The notes beneath the pieces are model-generated. The model had not been told where the DNA came from. It ran no database searches and saw only the letters and a program-made list of their open reading frames with translations. The position numbers were made by a program, and so were the translations under genes. Shown one piece after another: positions 44,360-53,254 of a DNA stretch of 64,000 nucleotides; position 1 is the first letter of the stretch, and each line of letters begins with the position of its first letter. The stretch comes from Pseudomonas sp. SCB32. Its GTDB lineage: Bacteria > Pseudomonadota > Gammaproteobacteria > Pseudomonadales > Pseudomonadaceae. Location: contig NZ_CP045118.1 in the NCBI RefSeq assembly GCF_009189165.1, forward strand, positions 4,650,001 to 4,714,000, in the 5' to 3' direction.

Positions 44360-44842
44360 TTATTCCGCGCGGGCGTGTTCGACCTTCTCGGACGCCGACC
44401 AGATGCGATAGCGCACTTCGACATCCTTCGGTGCATAGATCACGATCGGCAGCTTGCTGTTGTAACGCAGCACGAAGCCATCGCCGACCACCGGCACGAA
44501 GTCCTTGCGGGTCTTGCCGTCCGGGCAGGCCATCAGGGTGCTGGCCGGGCCGCTGACCTTGTCCAGGCGATAGTAGGAGTAACCCCAGCCTTCCAGGGTC
44601 TTCTCTTCCAGGGAACCGCCCAGGCGCTGGCGATTGCAGTCGACGGCCAAGGTCTTGCCGGCCAAGACCTCGACCTTGAGGTCGTCTTCGCGAGCCTGCT
44701 TGGGCAGGTGGATGACCTGACGGACGAAGCCGTCCTCGGCCTTGGGATAAGGCGCGACGTCTTCGAGCTTGGCGGCATTGGCCAGGGTGGCGGTGACGCT
44801 GAGCAGCAACGCGGTGGGGAGGGTGAAACGAACGAACGGCAT
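44360..44842 (-). CDS. eco: Ecotin, periplasmic serine-protease inhibitor
   Basis: The 160-residue protein has a cleaved signal peptide (ANA-AKL, residue 23) and the ecotin fold markers [22 protein letters not shown] and [14 protein letters not shown]. Ecotin dimers inhibit trypsin-fold proteases, including host neutrophil elastase. The reactive loop is [11 protein letters not shown]; the aligned E. coli P1 residue is methionine and here it is leucine. The two cysteines of the conserved disulfide (VDC and MAC) are present. Confidence 0.93.
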   Translation of the reverse strand: MPFVRFTLPTALLLSVTATLANAAKLEDVAPYPKAEDGFVRQVIHLPKQAREDDLKVEVLAGKTLAVDCNRQRLGGSLEEKTLEGWGYSYYRLDKVSGPASTLMACPDGKTRKDFVPVVGDGFVLRYNSKLPIVIYAPKDVEVRYRIWSASEKVEHARAE

Positions 44843-44952
44843 GAAGCCTCCTTGCAGAATTGAAGAACGAACGCACCACGTGGGTGCGCTCGTCTGAATT
44901 CCTTTGACCTCAAAGTTGTACGAACGCTCCTACAGCCGGACTTGAAGTTGTA

Positions 44953-45663
44953 TCAAGCTGCTTCACCACCGGCCTTGGCCTGCTGCTCCAGGTGAGCCTG
45001 CAGTTCCGGGGCGAGGTTGAGGTTGTAGGCGAGTTCGTCCAGGTAGGTGCGCTCGGTGCCCTGCTGGTCGTCCACCAGCATCACGCTGACCAGGTACATC
45101 TCGGCGGCCACGGCCGGGTCGCCCTGGGCGGATTCGGCGACTTCGGCGGCGTCCAGCGGTTTGCGCACCTCGGCGTCGAGCCAGTCCTGCAGTTCCGGCT
45201 CATCGGTGTGGCGGGCAATCTCCGCCTGGATGGCAGCCTTCTCCCTTTCATCGATGCGGCCGTCCGCCTTGGCGGCGGCGATCATCGCGCGCAGGATCGC
45301 GTGGCTGTGGGCTTCGGCCTCGGGGCCGGAAAGCTGGTCCACGGTCATCAGTGACTGCTGCTGCGAGGGATTGGCGTTCTGCTGGCGCTGCCAATTCTCG
45401 TAGGCCTGGAAGGCCATCATGCCCAGCGAGGCGAGCATGGCGTAATTGACTCCGCCGCTGCTGCCAGTACGGCTCTGGGGCGCGCCGCCGCCGAGCATGC
45501 TGCCCAGCACATCGCCCAGCCCGCCGCCGGCACCGCCAGAGGAGCCGCCGAGCAAACCACCCAGTAACCCGCCAAGGCCGCCCAGGCCTCCCGCGCCACC
45601 TTGTTGCACCGACGTGCCTTGACCGGCGCGCAGCAATTGTTCCAGTAGATCCGAAGTGTTCAT
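44953..45663 (-). CDS. DUF533-family protein with TerB-like C terminus (copy 1)
   Basis: The 236-residue protein has a short amphipathic start (NTSDLLEQLLRAGQG), a Gly/Ser-rich stretch with GGLGGLLGGLLGG, a hydrophobic segment and a C-terminal helical domain (HAILRAMIAAAKADGRIDEREKAAIQAEI) of the TerB-like kind. E. coli YebE is the model; function unknown. ATG 45663 has GAGGG at good spacing. The frame continues to ATG 45774, which would add MNAGSLFEQLLKAGQ..., a near-repeat of the same start, so a longer product is possible. Confidence 0.82.
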   Translation of the reverse strand: MNTSDLLEQLLRAGQGTSVQQGGAGGLGGLGGLLGGLLGGSSGGAGGGLGDVLGSMLGGGAPQSRTGSSGGVNYAMLASLGMMAFQAYENWQRQQNANPSQQQSLMTVDQLSGPEAEAHSHAILRAMIAAAKADGRIDEREKAAIQAEIARHTDEPELQDWLDAEVRKPLDAAEVAESAQGDPAVAAEMYLVSVMLVDDQQGTERTYLDELAYNLNLAPELQAHLEQQAKAGGEAA

Positions 45664-46106
45664 GGAGTGACCCTCGCCGGCTTGCGTGACGCGCTTTGCC
45701 GCGTCGCCAACCTGTTGCAGCAATGAACTCTGACCTGCCTTGAGCAGTTGTTCGAAAAGAGAACCAGCATTCATGAGATGACAACTCTCGCTATGCGTTG
45801 GGCAACGATAGTCCCGCCTCGCCGATGCGCCAGCGCCGTTCGCCGGCCTGTGCAACGTGGCGGAACGCCTGGCGGCGGAGACTAGCGCTGACAGGAACGA
45901 CGCACCGGCCGGGCGCTGCCCGAGTGGGTCATTTCATGCGGATTGCGAGGGGTGTCACGCTGAGCTTCCGGCACTTCGCGACCCCCTCGTCCCGGCGCCC
46001 ACTCGTGCGCCGCAACCAAACCTTCAGCGATATCTGACAGCCGTTTCCGAATCATCCATGAGCCCTTTTGCAGAAGATATCCGGCATCCCCTCCCGGAGA
46101 AAATTC

Positions 46107-48101
46107 ATGCGCCAGCGCCAACCCAGCCTGTCATTGCAGACCATCATCGATGCACTCAAAAGCGGCGCCCTCGCCCGTGGCGAAACCCTGGCGCGACAGC
46201 TCCTGCGCACGCAGCCGCGCAATGCCGACGCGCTGCATCTCTGCGGTGCCGCCTGCCTGATGCAGGAGAAGGCAGCCCAGGCGCGGGACCTGTTCAAGCG
46301 GGCCCTGAGCGTTCGCCGGGACGGCACCTTCTACCTGAATCTGGCCCTGGCCGAGCGCGCGTTGGGGAACGATCACGCGGCGGAAGCGGAGTTCCGCAAT
46401 TGCCTGCAACTGCAACCGGGAAATGCCAAGGCAGCCAACAATCTGGCGAATATCCTCAATCACCAGCGCCGTTACGCCGAGGCCGAACAGCTCTACCGCC
46501 AGGCGATCGCCAGCAATCCCGGCTATGTACTGGCCTACAGGAATCTGGCCAATCATCTGCGTGAACGTGGCTACAGCGAGGCGGCCATCCCATTGATCAA
46601 CCAGGCGCTACGGATCAGCCCCGACGACCGGGAACTGCAACTGGAGCTGGCGCGGGCCCTGGAGAAGCGAAAGCGCTATGTCGAGGCGGCCCAATGGTTC
46701 AACAGAACCCGCCATTGGGGCGACTTGCAGTTCGTCCTGCGCAACCTCGGCGACTGGTCACGGTTGGCAGAGGTGGACTCGGCGCTACTGCAGCAGCTGC
46801 AAGATCCCGCGCAGGAACGCACCACGCCCTGGAGCCTGATCAACCTACCTGAGCTCTCCCCGCAGCTGCACTGCGACGCCGCCAGACACTACGCCGAATC
46901 CTGCTGGCCCGGAGAGCTGGCCGCCGCAGCGCTGGCCGGCGAACCGGCACCGGGTGAACGCCTGCGCATCGGCTACCTCTCCAGCGACTTCTACGGCCAT
47001 GCGACCATGCACCTGATGATGGGCGTGCTGGAGGCCCACGACAGCGTCAAGGTGGACATCCATCTCTTCGACTACAGTCCGGAGCGCGAGGACTACTTCA
47101 CCCACCGCATCGCCGCGACCGGACTGCCCCGCCACAACCTGCGCGAGCTGTCCGACGAGGCGGCGGCCAAGCTGATCGCCGAGCAGCGCCTGCATATCCT
47201 GGTGGACCTGAAGGGCTACACCACCGGCGCGCGCCAGGGCATAACCGCCCTGCGCCCGGCGCCGGTGATCGTCAACTGGCTGGGCTACCCGGGCAGCCTG
47301 GGGCATCCGCGCCTGGCCGACTATCTGATTGGCGATCCAACCGTAACGCCCGCCGGGCACGCCGAACATTTCAGCGAAACCCTGGCGCTGATGCCGCACT
47401 GCTACCAGCCCAATGATCGCGATCGGCCATTGAGTCCGCCACCCGGCCGCATCGAAGCGGGACTGCCGGAGCAAGGCGTGGTGTTCTGCAGCTTCAACCA
47501 ATTACTCAAGCTCAACCCGAGTGAGTTCGATCTGTGGTGCCGTCTGCTGCGCGAGGTGCCCGGCAGCGTGCTCTGGCTGCTCGAACCTGAGGTGAAGGAA
47601 GCCCGCGACAATCTCCGGCGCGAGGCGCTGCAACGGGGAGTCGCGCCCGAGCGCCTGGTGTTCGCGCCGCGCCTCAAGCAGGCGGAGCACCTGGCCCGGC
47701 TGGCGCTGGCCGACCTGGCCCTCGACAGCTTCCCCTGTACGTCGCACACCACCGCCAGCGACGCGCTCTGGGCTGGAGTGCCGCTGGTGACACGGCTGGG
47801 CCGGACCTTCACCAGCCGCGTGGCCGGCAGCCTGCTCCAGGCGCACGGGTTCGAGGAGCTGGTGGCAGAGGATGCGCAGGACTACTTCGAGCGTTTGAAA
47901 GCACTGGCTCTCGACGGCCTCATGCGCGATGACCTGCGCCTGCGACTGGGCGCGGCAAGACTGAACTCGCCGCTATTCGACACGGCCCGCTTCACCCGCG
48001 ATCTGGAAGCGCTGTACCGAGCCATCTGGGAGCACCACCGTTGCGAGCCGGAGGAGCGCACGGCGGTGGTCACGATCAGTGAGAAACGGCCCGAGCACTG
48101 A
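46107..48101 (+). CDS. TPR protein with O-GlcNAc-transferase-like catalytic domain
   Basis: The 664-residue protein has about five tetratricopeptide repeats in residues 10-190 (NAKAANNLANILNHQRRYAEAEQLYRQAI is one) and a C-terminal GT41-type domain: RIGYLSSDFYGHATMHLMMGVL, DLKGYTTGAR, VNWLGYPGSLG, FCSFNQLLKLNPSEFDLWCRLL and LDSFPCTSHTTASDALWAGVPLVT. GT41 enzymes transfer a sugar from a UDP-sugar to Ser/Thr of proteins. No signal peptide, so cytoplasmic. ATG 46107 has GGAGA upstream. Target protein unknown; flagellin or other surface proteins are possibilities. Its stop abuts the stop of the convergent DUF533 gene. Confidence 0.9.
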   Translation: MRQRQPSLSLQTIIDALKSGALARGETLARQLLRTQPRNADALHLCGAACLMQEKAAQARDLFKRALSVRRDGTFYLNLALAERALGNDHAAEAEFRNCLQLQPGNAKAANNLANILNHQRRYAEAEQLYRQAIASNPGYVLAYRNLANHLRERGYSEAAIPLINQALRISPDDRELQLELARALEKRKRYVEAAQWFNRTRHWGDLQFVLRNLGDWSRLAEVDSALLQQLQDPAQERTTPWSLINLPELSPQLHCDAARHYAESCWPGELAAAALAGEPAPGERLRIGYLSSDFYGHATMHLMMGVLEAHDSVKVDIHLFDYSPEREDYFTHRIAATGLPRHNLRELSDEAAAKLIAEQRLHILVDLKGYTTGARQGITALRPAPVIVNWLGYPGSLGHPRLADYLIGDPTVTPAGHAEHFSETLALMPHCYQPNDRDRPLSPPPGRIEAGLPEQGVVFCSFNQLLKLNPSEFDLWCRLLREVPGSVLWLLEPEVKEARDNLRREALQRGVAPERLVFAPRLKQAEHLARLALADLALDSFPCTSHTTASDALWAGVPLVTRLGRTFTSRVAGSLLQAHGFEELVAEDAQDYFERLKALALDGLMRDDLRLRLGAARLNSPLFDTARFTRDLEALYRAIWEHHRCEPEERTAVVTISEKRPEH

Positions 48102-48809
48102 TCAGGCTGGCACTGCATCCAGCGCCTTGCGCGCCTGGGTTTCCAGCTCCACCTTGAGGCCGGCGTCGAGGCTCAGCTGGCGGGCCAGCTCATCGAGGTA
48201 GGCGCGCTCCATGAAGTTGGTCTCGTCGATCATCAGCAAGCTGGCCAGGTACATCTCGGCGGCCATTTCCTCGCTGGTGGCGGCGCGGGCGACTTCGGCC
48301 GGGTCCAGCGGCTTGGCCAGCTCGCCGTCGAGCCAGCCCTGCAGTTCCACGTCGCCGGTGAGCTTGGCGATCTCGCCGTCAATCATCTGGCGTTCGCGAT
48401 CATCGATGTACCCGTCGGCCTTGGCCGCCGCAACAATGGCCCGCAGGATAGCGTGGCTGTGCTGTTCGGCCTGCGCCGGAGGCAGGCGGTCGACGGTCTG
48501 CGGCTCGCCGCGCGGGGCGCTGGCCTGCTTCTGCTGCCAGTCGCCGTAGGCCTTGTAGGCGAGCACGCCGAGCGCTGCGAGGCCGCCGTAGGTGACGACC
48601 TTGCCGCCGACCTTGCGTGCCTTCTTGCTGCCCATCAGCAAGCCCAGCGCGCCCGCAGCCAGGGCGCCACCACCGGCGCCGGAGAGCAGGCTGCCCAGGT
48701 CCAGGCCGCCCGCCTTGCCAGAGGAAGAGGATGGCTGACCGCCACCCTTGTTCTGCAGGAGGTCCTGGCCGGATTTGAGCAACTGGTCGAGCAGGTCGCG
48801 CGTGTTCAT
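48102..48809 (-). CDS. DUF533-family protein with TerB-like C terminus (copy 2)
   Basis: The 235-residue protein shares the start NTRDLLDQLLKSGQ with copy 1 and the C-terminal pattern HSHAILRAIVAAAKADGYIDDRERQMIDGEI. Between them is a Gly/Ala segment (about 45-62) and a hydrophobic stretch (VVTYGGLAALGVLAYKAYG) that may enter the membrane. ATG 48809 has GGAGA at good spacing. It points toward the transferase gene and the two stop codons form TGATCA. Confidence 0.88.
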   Translation of the reverse strand: MNTRDLLDQLLKSGQDLLQNKGGGQPSSSSGKAGGLDLGSLLSGAGGGALAAGALGLLMGSKKARKVGGKVVTYGGLAALGVLAYKAYGDWQQKQASAPRGEPQTVDRLPPAQAEQHSHAILRAIVAAAKADGYIDDRERQMIDGEIAKLTGDVELQGWLDGELAKPLDPAEVARAATSEEMAAEMYLASLLMIDETNFMERAYLDELARQLSLDAGLKVELETQARKALDAVPA

Positions 48810-48941
48810 GGCGTTCTCCACTGTCTATCGATAAATGTGGATTCCGACTCTAGCCCGGAGCTCGATTCAGACGGAGCGGCAGTGTGCATCCGGATATTGC
48901 GAGCCTCTGCCAGCGGACCCGCAGGGCAATAAGCCGCTTTC

Positions 48942-48958
48942 ATTCGATAAAAAAGAAT
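48942..48958 (+). promoter_or_regulatory. LysR-type box 1 (ATTCGATAAAAAAGAAT)
   Basis: This 17-base site lies 100 bases before the LysR gene. It shares ATTCGAT and GAAT at identical spacing with the perfect palindrome at 50109 and fits T-N11-A. Autoregulation is inferred. Confidence 0.5.
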
Positions 48959-49057
48959 GGTCCTATAGATTTTCGATAATCAACAATGAAAAGCGCTGGA
49001 GTGCCGTCCTAGACGCCTGCACTCTGCCATCACCGATTCGCAAGCGGCCCACCGCCC

Positions 49058-49969
49058 ATGATGACGCTCCGTCAGATCCGCCATTTCATCGCCGTCGCCG
49101 AGACCGGTTCGATCTCCGCCGCCGCCCAGGCTGTGTTCATCTCCCAGTCGACCCTGACCCTGGCCATCCAGCAGCTGGAGGAGGAAATCGGCGTGCGCCT
49201 GTTCGACCGCCACGCCAAGGGCATGACCCTGACCCACCAGGGTCACCAGTTCCTGCGCCAGGCGCACCTGATCCTGGCCACGGTGGAGAACGCCAAGCGC
49301 AGCCTGCAGCAGAGCACCGACCAAGTAGCCGGCAGCCTGACCATCGGGGTGACCAGCCTGGTAGCCGGTTATTACCTCGCTGACCTGATCAACCGCTTCC
49401 AGCGCGCCTACCCCAACGTGCAGACCCGCGTGGTGGAGGACGAACGCCCTTATATCGAACACCTGCTGGTGAGCGGCGAGATCGACGTGGGCGTGCTGAT
49501 CCTCTCCAACCTGGAAGACCGCCACGCCCTGCAGACCGAGGTACTGACCCACTCGCCGCACCGCCTCTGGCTGCCGGCGCAGCACCCGCTGCTGGAGCGC
49601 GACAGCATCGGCCTGGCCGATGTGGCCGGCGAGCCCCTGATCCAGCTGAACGCCGACGAGATGGGCCTGCACACCCAGCGCATCTGGTCGCGCGCCGGGC
49701 TGGTGCCGCAGGTGACGTTGCGCACGGCGTCCGTGGAAGCGGTGCGAAGCCTGGTAGCGGCCGGCCTGGGCCTGTCGATCCAGCCGGATATGACCTACCG
49801 CCCCTGGTCACTGGAAGGCGACATCATCGAAGCGCGGCCGCTGGTGGACCTCTCCGAGCCGCTGGACGTGGGTCTGGCCTGGCGCCGTGGCACCGCGCGA
49901 CCGGCACTGGTGGACCCGTTCCTCACCGTGGCCCGCGAGCAGCCCAACGCGAAGAAGCTGTCGATCTGA
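49058..49969 (+). CDS. LysR-family regulator of the polyamine locus
   Basis: The 303-residue regulator has the winged helix RHFIAVAETGSISAAAQAVFISQSTLTLAIQQLEEEIGVRLFDRH and an effector-binding domain from about residue 90. It is directly upstream of the PatD-like gene and flanked on each side by matching boxes (48942 and 50109), so it probably controls itself and the catabolic genes in answer to a polyamine or its product. Start may be either of two adjacent ATG codons (49058 or 49061). Confidence 0.9.
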   Translation: MMTLRQIRHFIAVAETGSISAAAQAVFISQSTLTLAIQQLEEEIGVRLFDRHAKGMTLTHQGHQFLRQAHLILATVENAKRSLQQSTDQVAGSLTIGVTSLVAGYYLADLINRFQRAYPNVQTRVVEDERPYIEHLLVSGEIDVGVLILSNLEDRHALQTEVLTHSPHRLWLPAQHPLLERDSIGLADVAGEPLIQLNADEMGLHTQRIWSRAGLVPQVTLRTASVEAVRSLVAAGLGLSIQPDMTYRPWSLEGDIIEARPLVDLSEPLDVGLAWRRGTARPALVDPFLTVAREQPNAKKLSI

Positions 49970-49994
49970 GGAGGGCCAGACGACTCCGAGCCAA

Positions 49995-50085
49995 CGTAGG
50001 GCGCATAACCGCTTGCGGTTATCCGCCGAAAGGGATCACGGAGGCACCAACGGCGGATAACGCTTGTGGCGTTATCCACCCTACG
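49995..50085. repeat. Family D inverted-repeat pair
   Basis: Facing hairpins (GCATAACCGCTTGCGGTTATCCGC and GGATAACGCTTGTGGCGTTATCC) span 91 bases between the LysR stop and box 2. Confidence 0.85.
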
Positions 50086-50108
50086 ACTCTGGCACGAAGG
50101 AACCAGTC

Positions 50109-50125
50109 ATTCGATTTAATCGAAT
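50109..50125 (+). promoter_or_regulatory. LysR-type box 2 (ATTCGATTTAATCGAAT)
   Basis: A perfect 17-bp palindrome with an internal T-N11-A (TCGATTTAATCGA), 147 bases before the PatD-like gene. It is the strongest operator candidate in the polyamine region. A half site AATCGAAT recurs at 56093 before the second dehydrogenase. Confidence 0.6.
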
Positions 50126-50271
50126 GCCACTTTCAGTAATTAGAATTTGTCGACCCCACGCCCGGACTCTAGTCTCTGCCTCCATACAAAGGACCAGTTT
50201 CGGGTATCGCCCCCACCCGGAGCACGCACATGGTCCCCGAAAACAAGACAGATAAAAGACGAGCTTCGAAG

Positions 50272-51726
50272 ATGACCGGCGCAACCCTGCACACCGCCTT
50301 GCTGATCGACGGCCAACTGGTCGCCGGCGAAGGCATTGCCGAGCCGATCATCAACCCGACCACGGGCGAGACCCTCATCAGCATCGCCGACGGCTCCCTG
50401 GACCAGGTCGAGCAGGCCATCGCTGCCGCGCACCACGCCTTCCCCGCCTGGGCCCGCACCACGCCCGCCCAGCGCGCCACCGCCCTGCTCGCCATCGCCG
50501 ACGCCATCGACAAGCGTGCGAACGACCTCGCCCAGCTGGAATCGCTGAACTGCGGCAAGCCGCTGCACCTCGCCCGCCAGGACGACATCCCGGCCACCGC
50601 CGACGTGTTCCGCTTCTTCGCCGGCGCCGTGCGCTGCCAGCAAGGCCAGCTCGCCGGCGAATACGTACCCGGCCACACCAGCATGGTGCGCCGCGACCCG
50701 GTGGGCGTGGTCGCCTCGATTGCGCCGTGGAACTACCCGCTGATGATGGCCGCCTGGAAGATCGCCCCAGCCCTGGCCGCCGGCAACACACTGGTGTTCA
50801 AGCCGTCCGAACACACCCCGCTGAGCATCCTGGCGCTGGCCCCGGCACTGGCGGAAATCCTCCCCGCCGGTGTGATCAACATCGTCTGCGGCGGCGGCGA
50901 AGGCGTCGGCAGCCACCTGGTCAGCCACCCGAAGGTGCGCATGGTGTCCCTCACCGGCGACATCGTCACCGGGCAGAAGATTCTCCAGGCCGCCGCGCGC
51001 ACCCTCAAACGCACCCACCTGGAACTGGGCGGCAAGGCGCCGGTGATCGTCTGCAACGACGCCGACCTCGACGCCGTGGTCCAGGGCGTCCGTACCCACG
51101 GTTACTACAACGCAGGGCAGGACTGCACCGCCGCCTGCCGCATCTATGCGCAGGCCGGTATCCATGACCGCCTCGTCGCCGAACTGGGCGACGCCGTGTC
51201 GAGCATCCGCTTCGCCCGCAAGCGCGACGCCGACAACGAGATCAGCCCGCTGATCAGTGCCCGCCAGCGCGACCGCGTGGCCAGCTTCGTCGAACGCGCC
51301 CTCGGCCAGCCGCACATCGAGCGCGTCACCGGCGCCGCCGTGCATTCGGGCCCCGGTTTCTACTACCAGCCGACCCTGCTGGCCGGTTGCAAGCAGCAGG
51401 ACGAGATCGTCCAGCGCGAAGTGTTCGGCCCGGTGGTCACCGTGACCCGCTTCGACCAGCTGGAGCAGGCGGTGGACTGGGCCAACGACTCCGAATACGG
51501 CCTGGCCTCCTCGGTGTGGACGCAGAACCTGGACAAGGCCTTCCAGATCGCCAACCGCCTGCAGTACGGCTGCACCTGGATCAACACGCATTTCATGCTC
51601 GCCAGCGAGATGCCCCACGGCGGGCTCAAGCGCTCGGGCTACGGCAAGGACCTGTCCAGCGACTCGCTGCAGGACTACAGCGTGGTGCGCCACATCATGG
51701 CGCGCCACGGCCAGCAACTGGATTGA
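50272..51726 (+). CDS. Aminoaldehyde (gamma-aminobutyraldehyde) dehydrogenase, PatD-like, copy 1
   Basis: The 484-residue enzyme oxidises aminoaldehydes from polyamine breakdown to amino acids with NAD+. It has [11 protein letters not shown], the general base in LELGGKAPV, the nucleophile in [10 protein letters not shown] and the diagnostic tail [33 protein letters not shown] shared with E. coli PatD. ATG 50272 starts the conserved part; an earlier start at 50230 adds 14 residues. It is a paralogue of the enzyme at 56134 and precedes the importer genes. Confidence 0.9.
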   Translation: MTGATLHTALLIDGQLVAGEGIAEPIINPTTGETLISIADGSLDQVEQAIAAAHHAFPAWARTTPAQRATALLAIADAIDKRANDLAQLESLNCGKPLHLARQDDIPATADVFRFFAGAVRCQQGQLAGEYVPGHTSMVRRDPVGVVASIAPWNYPLMMAAWKIAPALAAGNTLVFKPSEHTPLSILALAPALAEILPAGVINIVCGGGEGVGSHLVSHPKVRMVSLTGDIVTGQKILQAAARTLKRTHLELGGKAPVIVCNDADLDAVVQGVRTHGYYNAGQDCTAACRIYAQAGIHDRLVAELGDAVSSIRFARKRDADNEISPLISARQRDRVASFVERALGQPHIERVTGAAVHSGPGFYYQPTLLAGCKQQDEIVQREVFGPVVTVTRFDQLEQAVDWANDSEYGLASSVWTQNLDKAFQIANRLQYGCTWINTHFMLASEMPHGGLKRSGYGKDLSSDSLQDYSVVRHIMARHGQQLD

Positions 51727-51855
51727 ACCATCCGGCGGGCCACCCGCCGGCACACAAGAAAGTCCCCGACGGTTCGGCACGCCCGCCCGTACAGAGGGAC
51801 GTTGCTCGATTGAACTGCCCCACCAATAGAGACAACAACGAGAGGGAGACACCCG

Positions 51856-53001
51856 ATGCGCAAGACCGCACTGCTCAGTGCCATCACCACCGCCCTGCTG
51901 GCCAGCGCCGGCGTCCAGGCCGCCGAGGCCCTGAAGGAAGTCGGCAAAGGCGAAGGCCGCCTGGACATCATCGCCTGGCCCGGCTACATCGAACGCGGCC
52001 AGTCCGACAAGAACTACGACTGGGTGACCCAGTTCGAGAAGGACACCGGCTGCCAGGTCAACGTGAAGACTGCCGCCACCTCCGACGAGATGGTCAGCCT
52101 GATGGCCAAGGGCGGCTACGACCTGGTCACCGCCTCGGGCGACGCCTCCCTGCGCCTGATCTACGGCAAGCGCGTGCAGCCGATCGATCCGTCGCTGATC
52201 CCCAACTGGAAGAACATCGACCCGCGCCTGAAGGACGCCGCCTGGTACGTGGTCAACGGCAAGACCTACGGCGCACCGTACCAGTGGGGCCCGAACCTGC
52301 TGATGTACAACACCAAGGTCTTCCCCACCGCGCCGGACAGCTGGAAGGTCGTCTTCAACGCCGAGAACCTGCCCGACGGCAAGCCGAACAAGGGCCGCGT
52401 GCAGGCCTACGACGGCCCGATCTATGTCGCCGACGCCGCGCTGTACCTGAAGGCCACCCAGCCGGAACTGGGCATCACCGATCCGTACCAGCTCGACGAG
52501 AAGCAGTACGCCGCCGTGGTCGAGCTGCTGCGCAAGCAGCATGAGCTGATCCACCGCTACTGGCACGACACCACCGTGCAGATGAGCGACTTCAAGAACG
52601 AAGGTGTCGCCGCTTCCAGCGCCTGGCCGTACCAGGCCAACGCCCTGAAGGGCGAAGGTCAGCCGATCGCCACCGTGTTCCCGAAAGAAGGCGTCACCGG
52701 CTGGGCCGACACCACCATGCTGCACGCCGAGGCCCAGCACCCGAGCTGCGCCTACAAGTGGCTGAACTGGTCGCTGGAACCCAAGGTCCAGGGTGACGTC
52801 GCCGCCTGGTTCGGCTCCGTGCCGGCCGTGCCCGAAGGCTGCAAGGCCAGCACCCTGCTGGGTGCCGAAGGCTGCGCCACCAACGGCTACAACCAGTTCG
52901 ACAAGATCGCGTTCTGGAAGACCCCGGTGGCCGAGGGCGGCAAGTTCGTCCCGTACAGCCGCTGGACCCAGGACTACATCGGGATCATGGGCGGCCGTTA
53001 A
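51856..53001 (+). CDS. ydcS: Polyamine-type ABC binding protein, YdcS-like
   Basis: The 381-residue periplasmic protein has a signal peptide cleaved at VQA-AEA (about residue 22). Typical segments are LDIIAWPGYIERGQSDKNYDWVTQFEKDTGC, VSLMAKGGYDLVTASGDASLRLI and GADTTMLH-like WADTTMLHAEAQHPSC. It resembles E. coli YdcS, whose operon ydcSTUV-patD this region mirrors. The gene is separated from the ATPase by a 250-base gap with a large inverted repeat. Confidence 0.9.
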   Translation: MRKTALLSAITTALLASAGVQAAEALKEVGKGEGRLDIIAWPGYIERGQSDKNYDWVTQFEKDTGCQVNVKTAATSDEMVSLMAKGGYDLVTASGDASLRLIYGKRVQPIDPSLIPNWKNIDPRLKDAAWYVVNGKTYGAPYQWGPNLLMYNTKVFPTAPDSWKVVFNAENLPDGKPNKGRVQAYDGPIYVADAALYLKATQPELGITDPYQLDEKQYAAVVELLRKQHELIHRYWHDTTVQMSDFKNEGVAASSAWPYQANALKGEGQPIATVFPKEGVTGWADTTMLHAEAQHPSCAYKWLNWSLEPKVQGDVAAWFGSVPAVPEGCKASTLLGAEGCATNGYNQFDKIAFWKTPVAEGGKFVPYSRWTQDYIGIMGGR

Positions 53002-53013
53002 GCCGCTGTTTAT

Positions 53014-53160
53014 TGGGTCCCCGCGTTCGCGGGGATGACGGGTCCGCGCTTCGCCGCCGGTACTGAGCAGGCCCCACCACGACTCCGCCAGGACATCGAC
53101 GCCTGGCGGACGTGGCAGGGCCCCACAAACCCAGGTCATCCCCGCGAACGCGGGCACCCA
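53014..53160. repeat. 150-bp inverted repeat within the ydc operon
   Basis: Outer arms tgggtccccgcgttcgcggg (53014) and cccgcgaacgcgggcaccca (53141) are complementary, and each arm is itself palindromic (CCCCGCGTTCGCGGGG). Between them TCCGCCAGG and CCTGGCGGA (53085-53109) form a second stem. It may act as a processing or attenuation point so that the binding protein is made in excess over the ATPase and permeases. Confidence 0.75.
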
Positions 53161-53254
53161 GCAAACCCATCTCGAATAACACCGTATCACCCGTATCTCA
53201 GATTCACGGGCAGGGCTTCCCTACGCCGGATTCCTGCCCCTTGGAGCGTGCACC

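Noticed and set aside
50140..53190. A 1016-codon open frame on the minus strand over the polyamine genes
   Set aside because: It is opposite the PatD-like dehydrogenase and ydcS, both with intact catalytic or binding motifs, and is a GC-bias shadow.
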